The notes: a model not told the origin generated them from the letters alone. 64,000 nt of DNA from Bradyrhizobium sp. Ash2021 (GCF_031202265.1 NZ_CP100604.1:7608501-7672500), one strand, 5' to 3'; counted from the stretch's first letter, positions 1 through 9,361 are shown. Translations and numbers: made by a program.

Positions 1-285
1 CCAAACCAACTCAATGTTGCGTTGGCATTCCCGTTCCAGGCGCCGGCTCGATTGCACTCGATTGAGGTATCCGTAGACGTAAATCTTCAACAATGTCGCC
101 GGGTGGTAGGCCGGCCTTCCTGTCGCCTCCGGCTCAACACCGCCAAAGCCCAGCTTGGCCAGATCAAGCTCATCGACAAAGACATCGATCGCTCGGACCG
201 GATTATCCTCGGCTAAATAGTCTTCCAGCCGCTCGGGAAACAACGTGCTCTGGCTGCGGTCATCGCCAACGACAAAGCGCGTCAT
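1..285 (-). CDS. IS1182-type transposase, N-terminal part (runs off the window)
   Basis: Reading the minus strand from an ATG at 285 gives 95 uninterrupted codons to the window edge. The protein begins MTRFVVGDDRSQSTLFPERL and continues with a segment containing GRPAYHPATLLKIYVYGYLN and SSRRLEREC. This is the N-terminal pattern of IS1182-group (IS5-related) DDE transposases, in which a helical domain precedes the catalytic core. The catalytic part lies outside the window, so integrity cannot be judged. The sequence upstream of the start carries a duplicated 15-bp unit that probably belongs to the element's end. Confidence 0.8.
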   Translation of the reverse strand, partial: MTRFVVGDDRSQSTLFPERLEDYLAEDNPVRAIDVFVDELDLAKLGFGGVEPEATGRPAYHPATLLKIYVYGYLNRVQSSRRLERECQRNIELVW

Positions 286-320
286 CGAATCCTCCAACCG
301 AATCGCTGGAGAATCATATC

Positions 321-350
321 ATTGAGGGTGTTTTCATTGAGGGTGTTTTC
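321..350. repeat. Tandem duplication of a 15-bp unit at the end of the IS1182-type element
   Basis: The unit attgagggtgttttc occurs twice in direct succession (321-335 and 336-350), followed by acacagtctgggtc. Its position just upstream of the transposase start suggests a duplicated terminal sequence of the element. Whether it is the inverted repeat itself cannot be shown because the other end is not in the window. Confidence 0.55.
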
Positions 351-359
351 ACACAGTCT

Positions 360-450
360 GGGTCAAACTGCGAAGTAGCCCGGCGCTGCTCTTATGTCTG
401 GTTCACCCCCGATAGCGGCGGAATGGCGGACATCATGGGACTTCTCAAAT
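360..450. repeat. Dispersed degenerate repeat, copy A
   Basis: This contains gggtcaaactgcgaag, then cacccccgatagcgg, ggcggacatc and cttctcaaatg. The same blocks in the same order appear in copies at 15.9 kb and 21.9 kb, and partial versions occur at 3.6, 6.7 and 13.2 kb. No coding frame is convincing across it. Confidence 0.55.
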
Positions 451-677
451 GCGCGGCGGCCTGCGGTGTCGTGCTACGTTTCCTGAAGGTCAGTCTTTCC
501 GACAGCTCTGCAAAACGATTCGGGTAACCCGTGGATAGCTGACGCGCTGATCTGGGGCCGGATCGACGCGAAGGGCCAGAACCGTATTCAAGGTTGGTAG
601 CAGCTCAGCACTGAACTGGCGTCTACAACGGTGGCATGGAGTCTCTGTGGGATGGAGCGCCCTCATCGCGGGCGGCG

Positions 678-1949
678 TCAGCTCTGTTGCTGTGCAAGCT
701 CCAAGGCGCCGTTCGCAAACGCGCTGGCGTAGCGAGCGAGTGTCGCCACATCGACCGCCTCCGGCCAGCGGTCGGCCACGTTATGATAGACCTCGCTGCT
801 ACACACCAGCGTCACGAACCGCCCGCCGCCCTGCTGGACGGGACGGGCTTCTCCGCGAGCTGCGGAAGCGTAAGGCGTTTTCGCGTTTACGGTCAGCCCT
901 TCCTTTTCCAGTGACCGGACCATCCACTGTTCAAGCACTTCGTCGGAGGCGTGGATGAGATTCGGCTGTCGCGGCGCACCAATGTCAGAGCCGATAAAAA
1001 TCCACGCGTGTGCGCGCCGCACAAGGTCTCCTCGGCGTTTTTGATAGTCATAAATACCTAGAAGTCCGAGTTCGTGACCACTCAACGCGACGAAGAAGGA
1101 ATCCCGCGCAGGCTTGCCGGCGGCCAGGACCCTGATCGTTTCCAGCCAACACGCAAGGCGGCTCCCCTGCTCGCTTACGCATTGCCACCAGCCACTACGC
1201 GGTGCCATGAAGACGAGCGGCGCCAGTGCCGGGTTGCTGCCCGCGACCTTGAGGGTGACGTTTAAGGCTTCCGCGGCCGTCCGGCTCGCGTGGGCAACGA
1301 GCGTCGCCTCGGGGCGCTGCCGGGCCTGCTCCTGCAGCCACCCGCTTTCGACGCTTGAGACTTGCAGCGTCGGCGGGCCGATCGGCTTGGTGAAGGATCC
1401 GGCGTTGAGCAGGAAGAGTCCGGGGTGGCTGCCGCGCGTGAGCAGGACCACCGCCTTGTGGCGGCTCTGCCGCGCTTCCGCGACGGGCCCCGCTTGCGCT
1501 CTGAACCCCTCCGTGACCCCAAGCGGCTCGGTTTCTGCCAACCCGATCTCGGCGTCGCTACCGAGGGGTCCGAGCCTGCCGCGTACTCCTTCCCCGTCGG
1601 TGAAGTTGGCGTCGAAGAGCGGCACTCCGTCGATGCGCCGATCCGCGATTCGCAAGTGACACGATTGCGGATCAACCCGGCTGAGCGCGAAGGGTTCGAG
1701 CTCAGGCTCGGCGCCTAATTCCTGTACCTTTTTCGCCAGCCATTCTGCTGACGCTTTGTCGGTCGGCGTCCCCGTGCGGTGGTTTCCTTGGGCATCGTAA
1801 GCCGCGAGTACGTCTGCGATCCGCTGCTCCAGCGCGACCGACGAGGGCGTCCGATCTTTTGCAAACAGCAAGTTCGGACTGCCGGTCGCGGCCGCGAGCG
1901 CCGCCACCACCGTGCGGCCACCGACCACCAAAAATGCTCTGCGTTGCAT
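678..1949 (-). CDS. Exported M28-peptidase-like protein, probable pseudoenzyme
   Basis: The 423-residue product starts with a Tat-like signal (QRRAFLVVGG followed by an Ala-rich stretch). The fold pattern resembles M28 zinc aminopeptidases: a central region with KAVVLLTRG, as in an inserted PA-like domain, then FVALSGHELGLLG where family members have an EE.GLLGS motif. The segment that should hold the first zinc ligands (usually A-H-x-D) reads MAPRSGWW, so the His and Asp are absent. The first of the usual Glu pair is His here. I infer an exported protein that has lost canonical zinc peptidase activity. No operon partner is visible, and a decayed antitoxin gene lies upstream. Confidence 0.55.
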   Translation of the reverse strand: MQRRAFLVVGGRTVVAALAAATGSPNLLFAKDRTPSSVALEQRIADVLAAYDAQGNHRTGTPTDKASAEWLAKKVQELGAEPELEPFALSRVDPQSCHLRIADRRIDGVPLFDANFTDGEGVRGRLGPLGSDAEIGLAETEPLGVTEGFRAQAGPVAEARQSRHKAVVLLTRGSHPGLFLLNAGSFTKPIGPPTLQVSSVESGWLQEQARQRPEATLVAHASRTAAEALNVTLKVAGSNPALAPLVFMAPRSGWWQCVSEQGSRLACWLETIRVLAAGKPARDSFFVALSGHELGLLGIYDYQKRRGDLVRRAHAWIFIGSDIGAPRQPNLIHASDEVLEQWMVRSLEKEGLTVNAKTPYASAARGEARPVQQGGGRFVTLVCSSEVYHNVADRWPEAVDVATLARYASAFANGALELAQQQS

Positions 1950-2019
1950 TTTGCGGCCTCCGATTCTGCATCGATCATTCCAGACGACCTAAGTCGCGCA
2001 TCAGGATACGCCTTATCGA

Positions 2020-2201
2020 GTCTCGCGACAAATGTTGCTTAGAGCTCGCTTGCGGGCCGGGCTGTCCCTGCTCGCATGAGCACCAGCCAGTCCGCAACCG
2101 CCCGACTGGGGAGCGGCCAGACGTTGCCGAGCGCCAAGACACTTTTGCACTACGCCGAGGCGACCGGCAGCAAGTTCCACCTGCGGCTATCGGCGGCTTG
2201 A
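2020..2201 (+). pseudogene. Decayed XRE/HigA-type antitoxin gene, frameshifted
   Basis: One frame gives ARLRAGLSLLA before a stop at 2077-2079. A second frame, readable from an ATG at 2076, gives MSTSQSATARLGSGQTLPSA, then TLLHYAEATGSKFHLRLSAA and a stop at 2199-2201. Joined, these match the helix-turn-helix and C-terminal tail of small XRE-family antitoxins (pattern: AGLSQ..LA.RMGTSQSA.ARLESGRTLPS). The join needs a frameshift near 2072, and no toxin gene is adjacent. The call rests on the characteristic C-terminal tail. Confidence 0.6.
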
Positions 2202-2265
2202 GGCGCCAATTGCGAACCACAGGAAACCACTTCGCACAAAATCGTACAGTGGTGCGCCACGGTCG

Positions 2266-2420
2266 ATGAAGATGGGCACTATTCGTTCGCCGTGGCGCTA
2301 TGATGCCGTGGCCCGTTCCTCGCTTCAATCGTCAAGACTGCGACCGCGTGCGATTTCGTGCTACGCCTCGTGGGCGGCCGTCTTCCGATGTCGCGAGAGC
2401 GTCCGGTTATCCTTTGACTG
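2266..2420 (+). repeat. Sequence resembling a multi-copy Bradyrhizobium repeat read as a small hypothetical protein
   Basis: A plus-strand frame here begins MKMGTIRSPWRYDAVARSSL and continues with RPRAISCYASWAAVF. From memory, near-identical short proteins are annotated many times in Bradyrhizobium genomes. The wording drifts from copy to copy as expected for a non-coding repeat rather than a conserved protein. I see no ribosome-binding site suited to the ATG at 2266. It lies between the antitoxin wreck and an ABC transporter gene. Confidence 0.4.
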
Positions 2421-2527
2421 CTGCCATGCCGAACCATCCCAGGGATCGACGCGATGTGCCAAAGCGAGAGAAGTCATCGATGCGAAGGTGCCTTACGAAG
2501 GTGCTTGAGCGCTGATTGGAGAAGGCC

Positions 2528-3505
2528 ATGTACTTCAGGAATATTGGGCTTGTAGTCGTGACGTCGTTGTCAGTGTTTCTGGCATCCAACTCATCCGAGG
2601 CCCAGCAAGCCGACAAAATCCCCCATGTAGGATTTCTTGCACCCCAGGGTCGTACCCTGCCCCTTTTGGATGCATTCAAGAAAGGGCTTTCCGACCTCGG
2701 CTACATTGATGGCCGCAATATCGTAATCGAAGCGCGATTTGCAGAAGGACACTACGAACGATTTCCCGAAATTCTTGCTGAGTTCAGCCGGATGAAGGTG
2801 GATGTCCTTGCAGTCACGGGAGCTGTGACGGCACGGGCGGCCAAGAAGGCGGTCACAGACATCCCGATTGTCTTCTCCATTGTCGTCGATCCGGTGCCAG
2901 ATGGTGTTGTCCCAAATTTGGAGCGGCCCCTTGGAAATCTCACAGGCGTGACGAGCTTTGATCCGCTGCAATCCAAGAAGCAGCTTGAGCTTCTCAAGGA
3001 GGTGGTTCCTTCCCTGAAACGAGTGGCGATCCTTGGCGATCAGGGCGTCTCCGAAGCATTGATGAAGGCGGGCGAGGAGCAGGCGCGAGCCATGGGCCTG
3101 GAGCCTCAACGGATCAGACTCGCAGGTCCAGTACCTGACCTCGATGCAGCATTCGCAGCAATTAGGCAGCAGCATGCGGAGGCGGTGCTGATACTGGAAG
3201 AACCGGTGCTCGGGGTCTACGCGGACCAAATCGCGAAACTCGCGGCCAAGGAGCGGCTCCCCACCCTATTTGCGCCGTCCCGTGTGAGCGCGGGGGGGCT
3301 CCTCAACTATGGAACGAGCCAAGTGGCAGCCATCCGCCGCATGACTGCGTACGTCGACAAAATTCTGAAGGGAGCCAAACCGGGTGACCTCCCGGTGGAA
3401 AGGATGACGCTTTACGAGCTCGTCGTGAACGTTAAGACCGCTCGGGAGGTCGGCGTCACCATCCCGCCCGAGGTACTCAAGCGGTCCGATCAAACTATCC
3501 AGTAG
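2528..3505 (+). CDS. ABC transporter substrate-binding protein (TrpX/DUF534-like family)
   Basis: The product is about 325 residues. I place the start at the ATG at 2528 because GGAGAAGG lies just upstream. An alternative TTG at 2516 would bury that site in the coding region. The N-terminus is a cleavable signal peptide (FRNIGLVVVTSL ... SSEAQQ). The mature part has family features of the ABC-substrate-binding group PF04392: PHVGFLAP, LGYIDGRNIVIEARFAEG, a middle AAKKAVTDIPIVF segment and a C-terminal GGLLNYG motif. These are periplasmic lipid- or amino-acid-like solute binders in related systems, and the ligand is not predictable. No permease or ATPase gene is next to it, so it is an orphan. 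Confidence 0.8.
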   Translation: MYFRNIGLVVVTSLSVFLASNSSEAQQADKIPHVGFLAPQGRTLPLLDAFKKGLSDLGYIDGRNIVIEARFAEGHYERFPEILAEFSRMKVDVLAVTGAVTARAAKKAVTDIPIVFSIVVDPVPDGVVPNLERPLGNLTGVTSFDPLQSKKQLELLKEVVPSLKRVAILGDQGVSEALMKAGEEQARAMGLEPQRIRLAGPVPDLDAAFAAIRQQHAEAVLILEEPVLGVYADQIAKLAAKERLPTLFAPSRVSAGGLLNYGTSQVAAIRRMTAYVDKILKGAKPGDLPVERMTLYELVVNVKTAREVGVTIPPEVLKRSDQTIQ

Positions 3506-3607
3506 CCCTCGGCGTGCCGATGCCCGAGGAATTGATGGAGCGCGCGGACATTGTGATGCAATGACCTTTATGGACTGCCTGACGTAGAGGTTCTGCGATG
3601 ACGGCTT

Positions 3608-3716
3608 TGGGTCAAAAACGGAAGTCGTAGCTGGCGCAAATTGCTTCCGGTTCACCCTCGACAACGGACATCCGCCACGACAACCGGCATGTCCGAAAAG
3701 TGCCACTAACGGACAT
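3608..3716. repeat. Dispersed degenerate repeat, copy B
   Basis: It contains tgggtcaaaaacggaagtc, ttccggttcaccctcgac and two copies of acggacat. The block order matches copy A (360-450) loosely. It fills most of the space between the ABC gene and the convergent hydrolase gene. Confidence 0.4.
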
Positions 3717-3738
3717 TTACGTAATCGCGAGGCTCCGG

Positions 3739-4932
3739 TCACGCCTCAAAAACCAAGCGAGTGCCGGTGTACGCGCGAAGGACTTTCGCGGACATCGCAG
3801 CACGCGCGATTTCGTAGAAGGGTTCGCCCGTACAATGCAGCGGAACCACGTAAGTCGGATCGATCTCCTGGAGCGCCTTGACCGTGTCCCGAACGTAGTC
3901 CTCCGGATAAGGCGCGAGATGAAAGCCCCCGATCACAGCATGAATTTTTTCCACGCCGGAGGCGGCTTGAGCTTGCCTGATCGCATTGACCACGCCGCGA
4001 TGGCTGCACGACGTCAGAACGACAAGCCCGCGTCCTTTCAGATTGAATGCGGTGGCGATTTCGTGCTGAAATTGATCCGGCACGACGGGCGCACTGCGTT
4101 CCGCCTCGCTGAGGCGCTCGGGATAACAGCCGACGCCTCGGTCGAAACCAATGGTCATCGCGCTCGGCGATAGCACCTTCTCGAAGCTCTTCTGGCCGAT
4201 CTGCCCCGTGGTCACGGCGTGATCGGCAACCAGGGCGGGTCTCTCGGTGGAGGTTACGGCGACCTCGGCCTGCTCGAGCGCTTTGCGATCGATGACGCCG
4301 AAGTTGCCGCGCACCGGAGGTGCAGTCCATTGTCGCGCGCAAAAGCATCCTTCGCCGCCGACAAATAACGGCAGTTTGCGCTTGAGCTTGCCGCTGTGCG
4401 CCTGCAGGAAACCGACGAGACCGCCAAAGTGATCCTGGTGCCCGTGGCTGAGCACAAGGGCGTCGATTGCTGCGGGATCAATGCCAAGCAGGCCGGTATT
4501 GTTGAGAAGTGCTTCCGGCGTGAACCCGAAATCGACCAGGATATTGCGCGTCTCGTTGCCGCGTCGTGACTCGACCTGCATCGCAAGGCCGAATTCACTG
4601 ACCAACGTTCTGCCCGGCGGCTTGTCGCTGAGACCCCAGCCAAAATGCTGGATATCAACATTAGGCAGCTTCCTGCTCGGAGCGACAGCGAACTGATAGC
4701 TATCGATCACGATCCGAACCGCTATGTGGTCAAGCTCAGGAACCGATCCGGTGACGGCCTCGGCTCTAGCCGGTTTCGAGCCAGCAAGGAGCGTGGCAAG
4801 TATCACACTCAGGATGCCGGCGCCTCCGCCGCAGACAAATTCCCGGCGCCCAATCTCATCGCAGAAAAACTGCCGTCGAGAAGGGCTTCCATGAGATCGC
4901 GCAATTGAAGGTGAAATGTATTCGACTGCCAT
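3739..4932 (-). CDS. Tat-exported metallo-beta-lactamase-fold hydrolase (COG1237-like)
   Basis: The 397-residue protein has a late twin-arginine signal (GRREFVCGGGAG followed by a hydrophobic stretch ending PARA). The core holds the MBL signature HGHQDHFGG, a central SCSHRGVVNA His motif, an IGGFHLA motif and VVPLHCTG near the C-terminus. These are the metal ligands of this superfamily. The layout fits the COG1237 group, related to dihydropterin-aminobenzene-phosphate synthase, but the substrate here is unknown. Export through Tat suggests the metal centre is loaded in the cytoplasm. It is divergent from the IS110 relic on its upstream side. Confidence 0.75.
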   Translation of the reverse strand: MAVEYISPSIARSHGSPSRRQFFCDEIGRREFVCGGGAGILSVILATLLAGSKPARAEAVTGSVPELDHIAVRIVIDSYQFAVAPSRKLPNVDIQHFGWGLSDKPPGRTLVSEFGLAMQVESRRGNETRNILVDFGFTPEALLNNTGLLGIDPAAIDALVLSHGHQDHFGGLVGFLQAHSGKLKRKLPLFVGGEGCFCARQWTAPPVRGNFGVIDRKALEQAEVAVTSTERPALVADHAVTTGQIGQKSFEKVLSPSAMTIGFDRGVGCYPERLSEAERSAPVVPDQFQHEIATAFNLKGRGLVVLTSCSHRGVVNAIRQAQAASGVEKIHAVIGGFHLAPYPEDYVRDTVKALQEIDPTYVVPLHCTGEPFYEIARAAMSAKVLRAYTGTRLVFEA

Positions 4933-5166
4933 TGCTACCTCCCATTCCTGCCAACAAACGTGGCCATAAACAGAAGGCGCGGGTCCGCTCGGACGTATTT
5001 CATTCCGCAGGGTCGGGCGTCTTAACTTGGATACAGTTCTACCAACTTGCCGCTACGTCAAGCAAAATTGCCGGTGGGCGGAGTCCGTTAATGGGATGGT
5101 CCGGCCGTGCTCCTGCCCCGCCAGCAAGCGAAGCTCGCAAGGGGCGCCAAAGACAAGGAGCACGCC

Positions 5167-6233
5167 ATGTCTCAGATACCCAATACCGCGATCGCCGTGA
5201 TCGGCATCGATATCGGCAAGAACTCGTTCCACGTCGTGGGCCACGATGCGCGCGGCGCCATCGCACTGCGGCAAAAGTGGTCGCGTGGCCAAGTGGAAGC
5301 GCGGCTCGCCAATATGCCGCCCTGCCTGGTCGGCATGGAAGCCTGCGTCGGCGCGCATCACCTGAGCCGCAAACTCGCATCGCTTGGTCACGATGCCAGG
5401 TTATGCCGGCCAAATATGTCCGCCCCTATAGCAAGGGACAGAAGAACGACTTCAATGATGCCGAAGCGATTGCCGAAGCCGTGCAGCGCCCGACGATGAA
5501 GTTCGTGGCGACCAAGACCGCGGAGCAACTGGATCTGCAGGCGCTGCATCGGGTGCGCGAGCGACTGGTGTCGCAACGCACCGGCATCATCAACCAGATT
5601 CGCGCCTTCATGTTGGAACGCGGGATCGCCGTGCGCCAAGGTATCGGCTTCCTGCGCACGGAACTGCCCACCATCCTTGCGACGCGCACCGATGCCCTGT
5701 CGCCACGCATGTTGCGTGTCATCGAGGAGTTGGCAGGCGACTGGCGCCGACTGAATCAGCGTATCGATGGCCTCTCCGGCGAGATCGAAGCCCTGGCCCG
5801 TCAAGATCAGGCATGTTCGCGCCTGATGACGGTGCCCGGCATCGGGCCGATCATTTCGAGCGCCATGGTGGCCGCGATCGGCACTGGAGACGTATTCTCC
5901 AAAGGCCGCGACTTCGGCGCCTGGCTCGGACTGGTGCCCAAGCAGATCTCGACGGGAGACCGCACGATCCTCGGCAAAATCTCCAGGCGCGGCAATCGCT
6001 ACCTGCGCGTTCTGTTCGTGCAGGCGGCATGGGTTGTGCTTGTGAAGGTGAAGCCCACCAGGTGGGGCTATGGGCTCAAGCGATGGATCGAGGCGGCCAA
6101 GAAGCGGCTGCATCACAACGTGCTCGCGACCGCGCTCGCCAACAAACTTGCCCGCATCGCCTGGGCGGTGCTGGCCAAAGGACGCGCCTTCGAGCTGACG
6201 AGGACCGACGATGCAGGCGTCCGACTCGCTTGA
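5167..6233 (+). pseudogene. IS110-family transposase broken by a one-base deletion
   Basis: The frame starting at the ATG at 5167 gives MSQIPNTAIAVIGIDIGKNS (first acidic residue of the DEDD catalytic set) and continues to GHDAR near 5400. There the homologous reading moves to another frame: PAKYVRPYSKGQKNDFNDAE, LMTVPGIGPI, FGAWLGLVPKQ and a normal end at 6233. Sequence around 5400-5405 (aggttatgccggcc) fits loss of one base from an Arg-Leu-Met-Pro-Ala stretch. The C-terminal transposase_20 domain is otherwise intact. The element is probably immobile unless recoded or a sequencing error. Confidence 0.85.
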
Positions 6234-6837
6234 TCCTCGCGCCGTGCTCGGGGCCGTCAAGGCGCAGCCTGGCAGCGGTAGAGCAAGACGTCAGGACAGC
6301 ACGACGGCCGGCCTTGACGGCCCTTGCGCGCGGCGCGTCTGCGCGCGCAGGCCGGGACGAAGGAACGACCGCCAGGCACGAACAAAGGAACAGCGCGAAG
6401 TGAGGAGCTATCGATGACGTAACCAACATCCCTTACCCGCCGAGGTCTTCGAGAGGATGAGACGACGATGGAGGATCGGTCTTCCCGGCGCATGCGAACA
6501 CTGGTGACCCGAATGGCCCGTTCGAGGCCTGTCCGCTAATTAGCTCGAATGCGCGCTGATATCCATGATGGCCCGGAGCACCACACGCTCCAATCAGAGG
6601 CCGGATACATTGATGCAAGACCGCATCTGCCAGGTCGACGAAACCTCTTGCAACGCGCGGCCGGAACATACATTCGGGTCAAACTGCGACATCGGCTGAC
6701 ACCGGCCCGAAGTCCGCTTTACTGCTACAAGCGGATCTCCAGCTCGTTGACCTTGCTCCAACGTCATCACGCCTCCGGCATTCCAGCGCGGAGCAAACTA
6801 TTGAGAAATCGCTCATGCTTATCGTCTAAGGCTGAAT
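6234..6837. other. Non-coding stretch after the IS110 relic
   Basis: About 600 bp with no convincing gene on either strand. The first part probably belongs to the 3' non-coding end of the IS110 element. The part from 6675 contains a copy of the dispersed repeat (gggtcaaactgcgacatcgg ... gaagtccgcttt). I see no tRNA, terminator or promoter that I can defend. Confidence 0.4.
6675..6735. repeat. Dispersed degenerate repeat, copy C
   Basis: It holds cgggtcaaactgcgacatc and gaagtccgctttactg, matching the left half of the repeat seen at 360, 3608 and 13212. Confidence 0.4.
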
Positions 6838-7620
6838 TTATGGACAGCATCTTGGTCCGTAGACGGCCTTGATATTCGGATCAAGCGCAACCGCATGCTG
6901 CACGGCAGCCCTTGCTGCTTCCAGATCACCCAGCTGCATCAGCGCGCCGGCGAGCCCAAAATGGGGCCAAGAATAGTTTCGGTTGTTTTCGATGGCTCGC
7001 CGAAACCACATGGCCGCGTCAGCAAATCTGTCGAGCCGTAGTTTGGAGAAACCGACCCAGTTCATCCACCAGAATGCAAAGTTGTCACGAGGGGAAATCC
7101 GAAGTGCTTCATTGACGTGGGCTTCAGTTTCCTCACCGCGTCCAAGAAGTTGCTTAGCTTGGCCGATAAAAGCGTGCGCACTGGCCAAATTCCGATCAAG
7201 CGCCAATGCGCGCTCGCATTCCGCAATACCTTGCATCGCTCGGCTCGTAAAAATGTAGACTGATCCAAGGACCAAATGCGCGGTGGCATGCTGAGGGTTC
7301 TTGGACAGCGCGTCAATCAAAGCTGCTTCAGCTGTCACAAAGTGGGGGATGCTGTCATTCCCCATTAGCGCGGCGCCGAAGATAGTATGTACGGTTGCTC
7401 TTCCGACTAGCGCTTCGATGTTGTTGGGGTCGAGAACCAAAGCGCGCTCGTAGTACTCTGCCGCTTTCAGCACAGCCTCAGGGGTCGTATTGTTGTTCAC
7501 GAGCGCCCAACCCTGAATGTGTAGATCCGTCGAAGTCGGACTTTGCACATTCGCAGATCGTTGAGCATCGGCATCAACAAGTTCGCGGACATTAGTCGGC
7601 GCACCCAACCAGCCAGCCAC
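6838..7620 (-). pseudogene. TPR-rich C-terminal fragment of a larger regulator
   Basis: The 260-residue frame contains at least five tetratricopeptide units, for example YYERALVLDPNNIEALVGRA, ATAHLVLGSVYIF, LASAHAFIGQAKQLLGRGEE and SWPHFGLAGALMQLGDLEAA. Such units form the C-terminal half of the adenylate-cyclase-class and winged-helix TPR proteins common in Bradyrhizobium. The open frame continues upstream of the listed start without a good start codon. The last residues (VYGPRCCP) are unlike a normal TPR end, so both ends look cut. I infer a fragment without its signalling domain. Confidence 0.55.
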
Positions 7621-7788
7621 GCGCCGGGCCGCAGCGTGGCTTTGGGTGCGCCAACCGCCTTGTCGCTCCTCGCTACCCGGCAGCCATTCCGACGCCCTTA
7701 GCCCACGCCCCGGGGGCGGCTATCTGCCAGCGGCCACGGCTTTAGCGGGCGACCGTTTTGGGAAACGGATGTTCTAACCCGGCTGGGA

Positions 7789-8316
7789 TCACGGATGGGC
7801 ATTCGTGTCATCCGAACAGCCGCCCGGCGTTCCGCCCTCGCGCATGCAGGCGCGATAGAGCCACGGCGCAACGTAGCTCCCGACCCATATCCCGCGCCCG
7901 GTGTGCTCGGCGCCGCGTTGAGCGGGGTCGTACCTTCCCCTCGAATATCGCGGCCAATCGAGCGCGAGGCCGTTGCGGACAAGCCATTCCGCGAGGTCGG
8001 CGCCGTCCACCGAGCACGTCGCCACGGTCCGCCCATATTGATCGAGCGACACGGGAACGCAGCTCACCGGCCGTCGGGCGATGAAGGCATCCAGATCATT
8101 CGCGGCCTTCGCGCCGCAGCGATACTGCAAGCTATCATCACTCCGGCAAAGCTGGCTGCTTTCCGGCGCGTCTATGCCCCAAAGGCGAATGCGCCTACCG
8201 TGAATTTCGAGCGTGTCTCCGTCGATGACGCTGGCTTGTCCGGTCATGTCGCCGGACATGGCCATGCTGGTCGACGCGAGCAGCAACAGCGCGGCTATCA
8301 CGTTTCGCAAAACCAT
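7789..8316 (-). CDS. Exported thermonuclease-family protein (SNase-like)
   Basis: The start is the ATG at 8316, giving 175 residues. A signal peptide (MVLRNVIAALLLLASTSMAM) is followed by the staphylococcal-nuclease core: ASVIDGDTLEIHGRRIRLWG, IDAPE, YGRTVATC and DLAEWLVRNGLALDW. The Asp and Arg positions of the SNase active site are present (RLWGIDAPES and QYGR). A predicted periplasmic Ca2+-dependent nuclease. Its start overlaps the last codons of the hypothetical gene upstream (8298-8594), which suggests co-transcription. Confidence 0.8.
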   Translation of the reverse strand: MVLRNVIAALLLLASTSMAMSGDMTGQASVIDGDTLEIHGRRIRLWGIDAPESSQLCRSDDSLQYRCGAKAANDLDAFIARRPVSCVPVSLDQYGRTVATCSVDGADLAEWLVRNGLALDWPRYSRGRYDPAQRGAEHTGRGIWVGSYVAPWLYRACMREGGTPGGCSDDTNAHP

Positions 8317-8594
8317 CGAATGATCCGATACTTTTTTGCTGCCTTCTTTCGAGGGCTTGGTATCCCCGCCGCGCTGCCCCGGTTGAGCGCACGCACAACG
8401 CCGATGCGGGCGAACATGGTCGGGCCTCCAAGGCCCACCACCAGCATCAGCGCCTCGATGGCGGCCCGCCATTCCGGCGCGTCGTGCTCGGCTTTCGGCA
8501 GCTTGGTAATGTAGGTGGCGGCATCTCTGAGCGTGACGATCTGGCGGCCGTCCGGCAGCGGTATCGGGTCATCAAACGGCGCGGACCAAGGCAT
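8298..8594 (-). CDS. Small conserved hypothetical protein
   Basis: 98 residues beginning MPWSAPFDDPIPLPDGRQIV, then TLRDAATYITKLPKAEHDA and GGPTMFARIGVVRALNR. I recall this as a frequently annotated Bradyrhizobium hypothetical family of about the same length. The C-terminal 25 residues, rich in Lys and Arg, differ from the family as I remember it and overlap the start of the nuclease gene. This suggests an altered 3' end. Function unknown. Confidence 0.6.
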   Translation of the reverse strand: MPWSAPFDDPIPLPDGRQIVTLRDAATYITKLPKAEHDAPEWRAAIEALMLVVGLGGPTMFARIGVVRALNRGSAAGIPSPRKKAAKKYRIIRWFCET

Positions 8595-8628
8595 GCTGTG
8601 ATTGTCTCACCATGCCGGGGTCGAGTAG

Positions 8629-8850
8629 TCGAGCGCCACACGGCGTCACGCGCGCTTCAGCGAGCAGCACGGCGTTAACCTCGAATGGTTGCTGGAAGGT
8701 AAAGGCCGCATCTTCAAAAACGACCCTCTCACGCTGGGCCCGGACATGACCGGGAGGGAATTCGCCGCGGCGGTCTCAACCCTGTCGATGGCTGATCAAC
8801 AGGAGATCAGGACCATGGTTTGCGAAATCCTGGAGGAGCGTGGCTCGTGA
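8629..8850 (+). pseudogene. C-terminal fragment of a small regulator-like protein
   Basis: The frame from 8629 to a TGA at 8848-8850 reads HARFSEQHGVNLEWLLEGKG, then RIFKNDPLTLGPDMTGREFA and ADQQEIRTMVCEILEERGS. The first part resembles the end of phage-repressor-like HTH proteins (a helix followed by N-x-x-W-L-L-x-G-x-G). There is a stop directly upstream at 8626 and no start codon, so the HTH itself is missing. Confidence 0.5.
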
Positions 8851-8924
8851 AGCGACGCAATCGCAACCATCGGAAGCGCAACCGGCAGCGGCTGACGGCT
8901 CATGCCAGGTGGCTGAGGCGGTAA
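8847..8924 (+). CDS. Tiny Arg/Lys-rich reading frame overlapping the preceding stop
   Basis: A GTG at 8847 overlaps the TGA of the preceding frame (GTGA). It opens 25 codons: VKRRNRNHRKRNRQRLTAHA followed by RWLRR. A similar peptide (SHRKRNRRRLRR) is encoded at 9758-9817, again overlapping the end of a preceding frame. Composition is strongly basic, so a nucleic-acid-binding peptide or an untranslated remnant are both possible. Confidence 0.3.
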   Translation: MKRRNRNHRKRNRQRLTAHARWLRR

Positions 8925-9082
8925 CCTGCCCTCAAAAAATTTACGCCGTCGGGCTCGAAATGTCGTGTCCCGGCGGCGCATGTTACTGGGCCCCTGAAAT
9001 CCCCAGCACCGTCAATTTAGCAGGCCCCACGCCGAGCAGATGTGAACTGGTTCACAATCGTGGTCGTTCTTTCCAAAACCGC

Positions 9083-9109
9083 GCGCGGGCTTCGGTCCCG
9101 CGCTTTTTT
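9083..9109 (+). terminator. Rho-independent terminator
   Basis: A 7-bp perfect stem (gcgcggg / cccgcgc) with a 7-nt loop is followed by six T residues on the plus strand. It would end transcription from the small frames at 8.6-8.9 kb. Confidence 0.8.
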
Positions 9110-9361
9110 GACGCTTATTTTGGCGACCAACACATGAAATCGATTAGAATAACCTGAACAATCGGTTGGATTAATGATCTCTAGAGGGCAATAGCTTCTC
9201 ATCACTGGGGATAGATCGAGATGAGTGCATCTCGCGAATCGGCGAGACGAACGAGCATCTCTTCGATCCTACCTGGCATTCAGCGTTCCGGTGCTCTGAG
9301 TAAGGTGACCCCAGAAGCGGTGTTGCTCATCCCGAGACACCAGCCATGAGGAGAGATGAAT

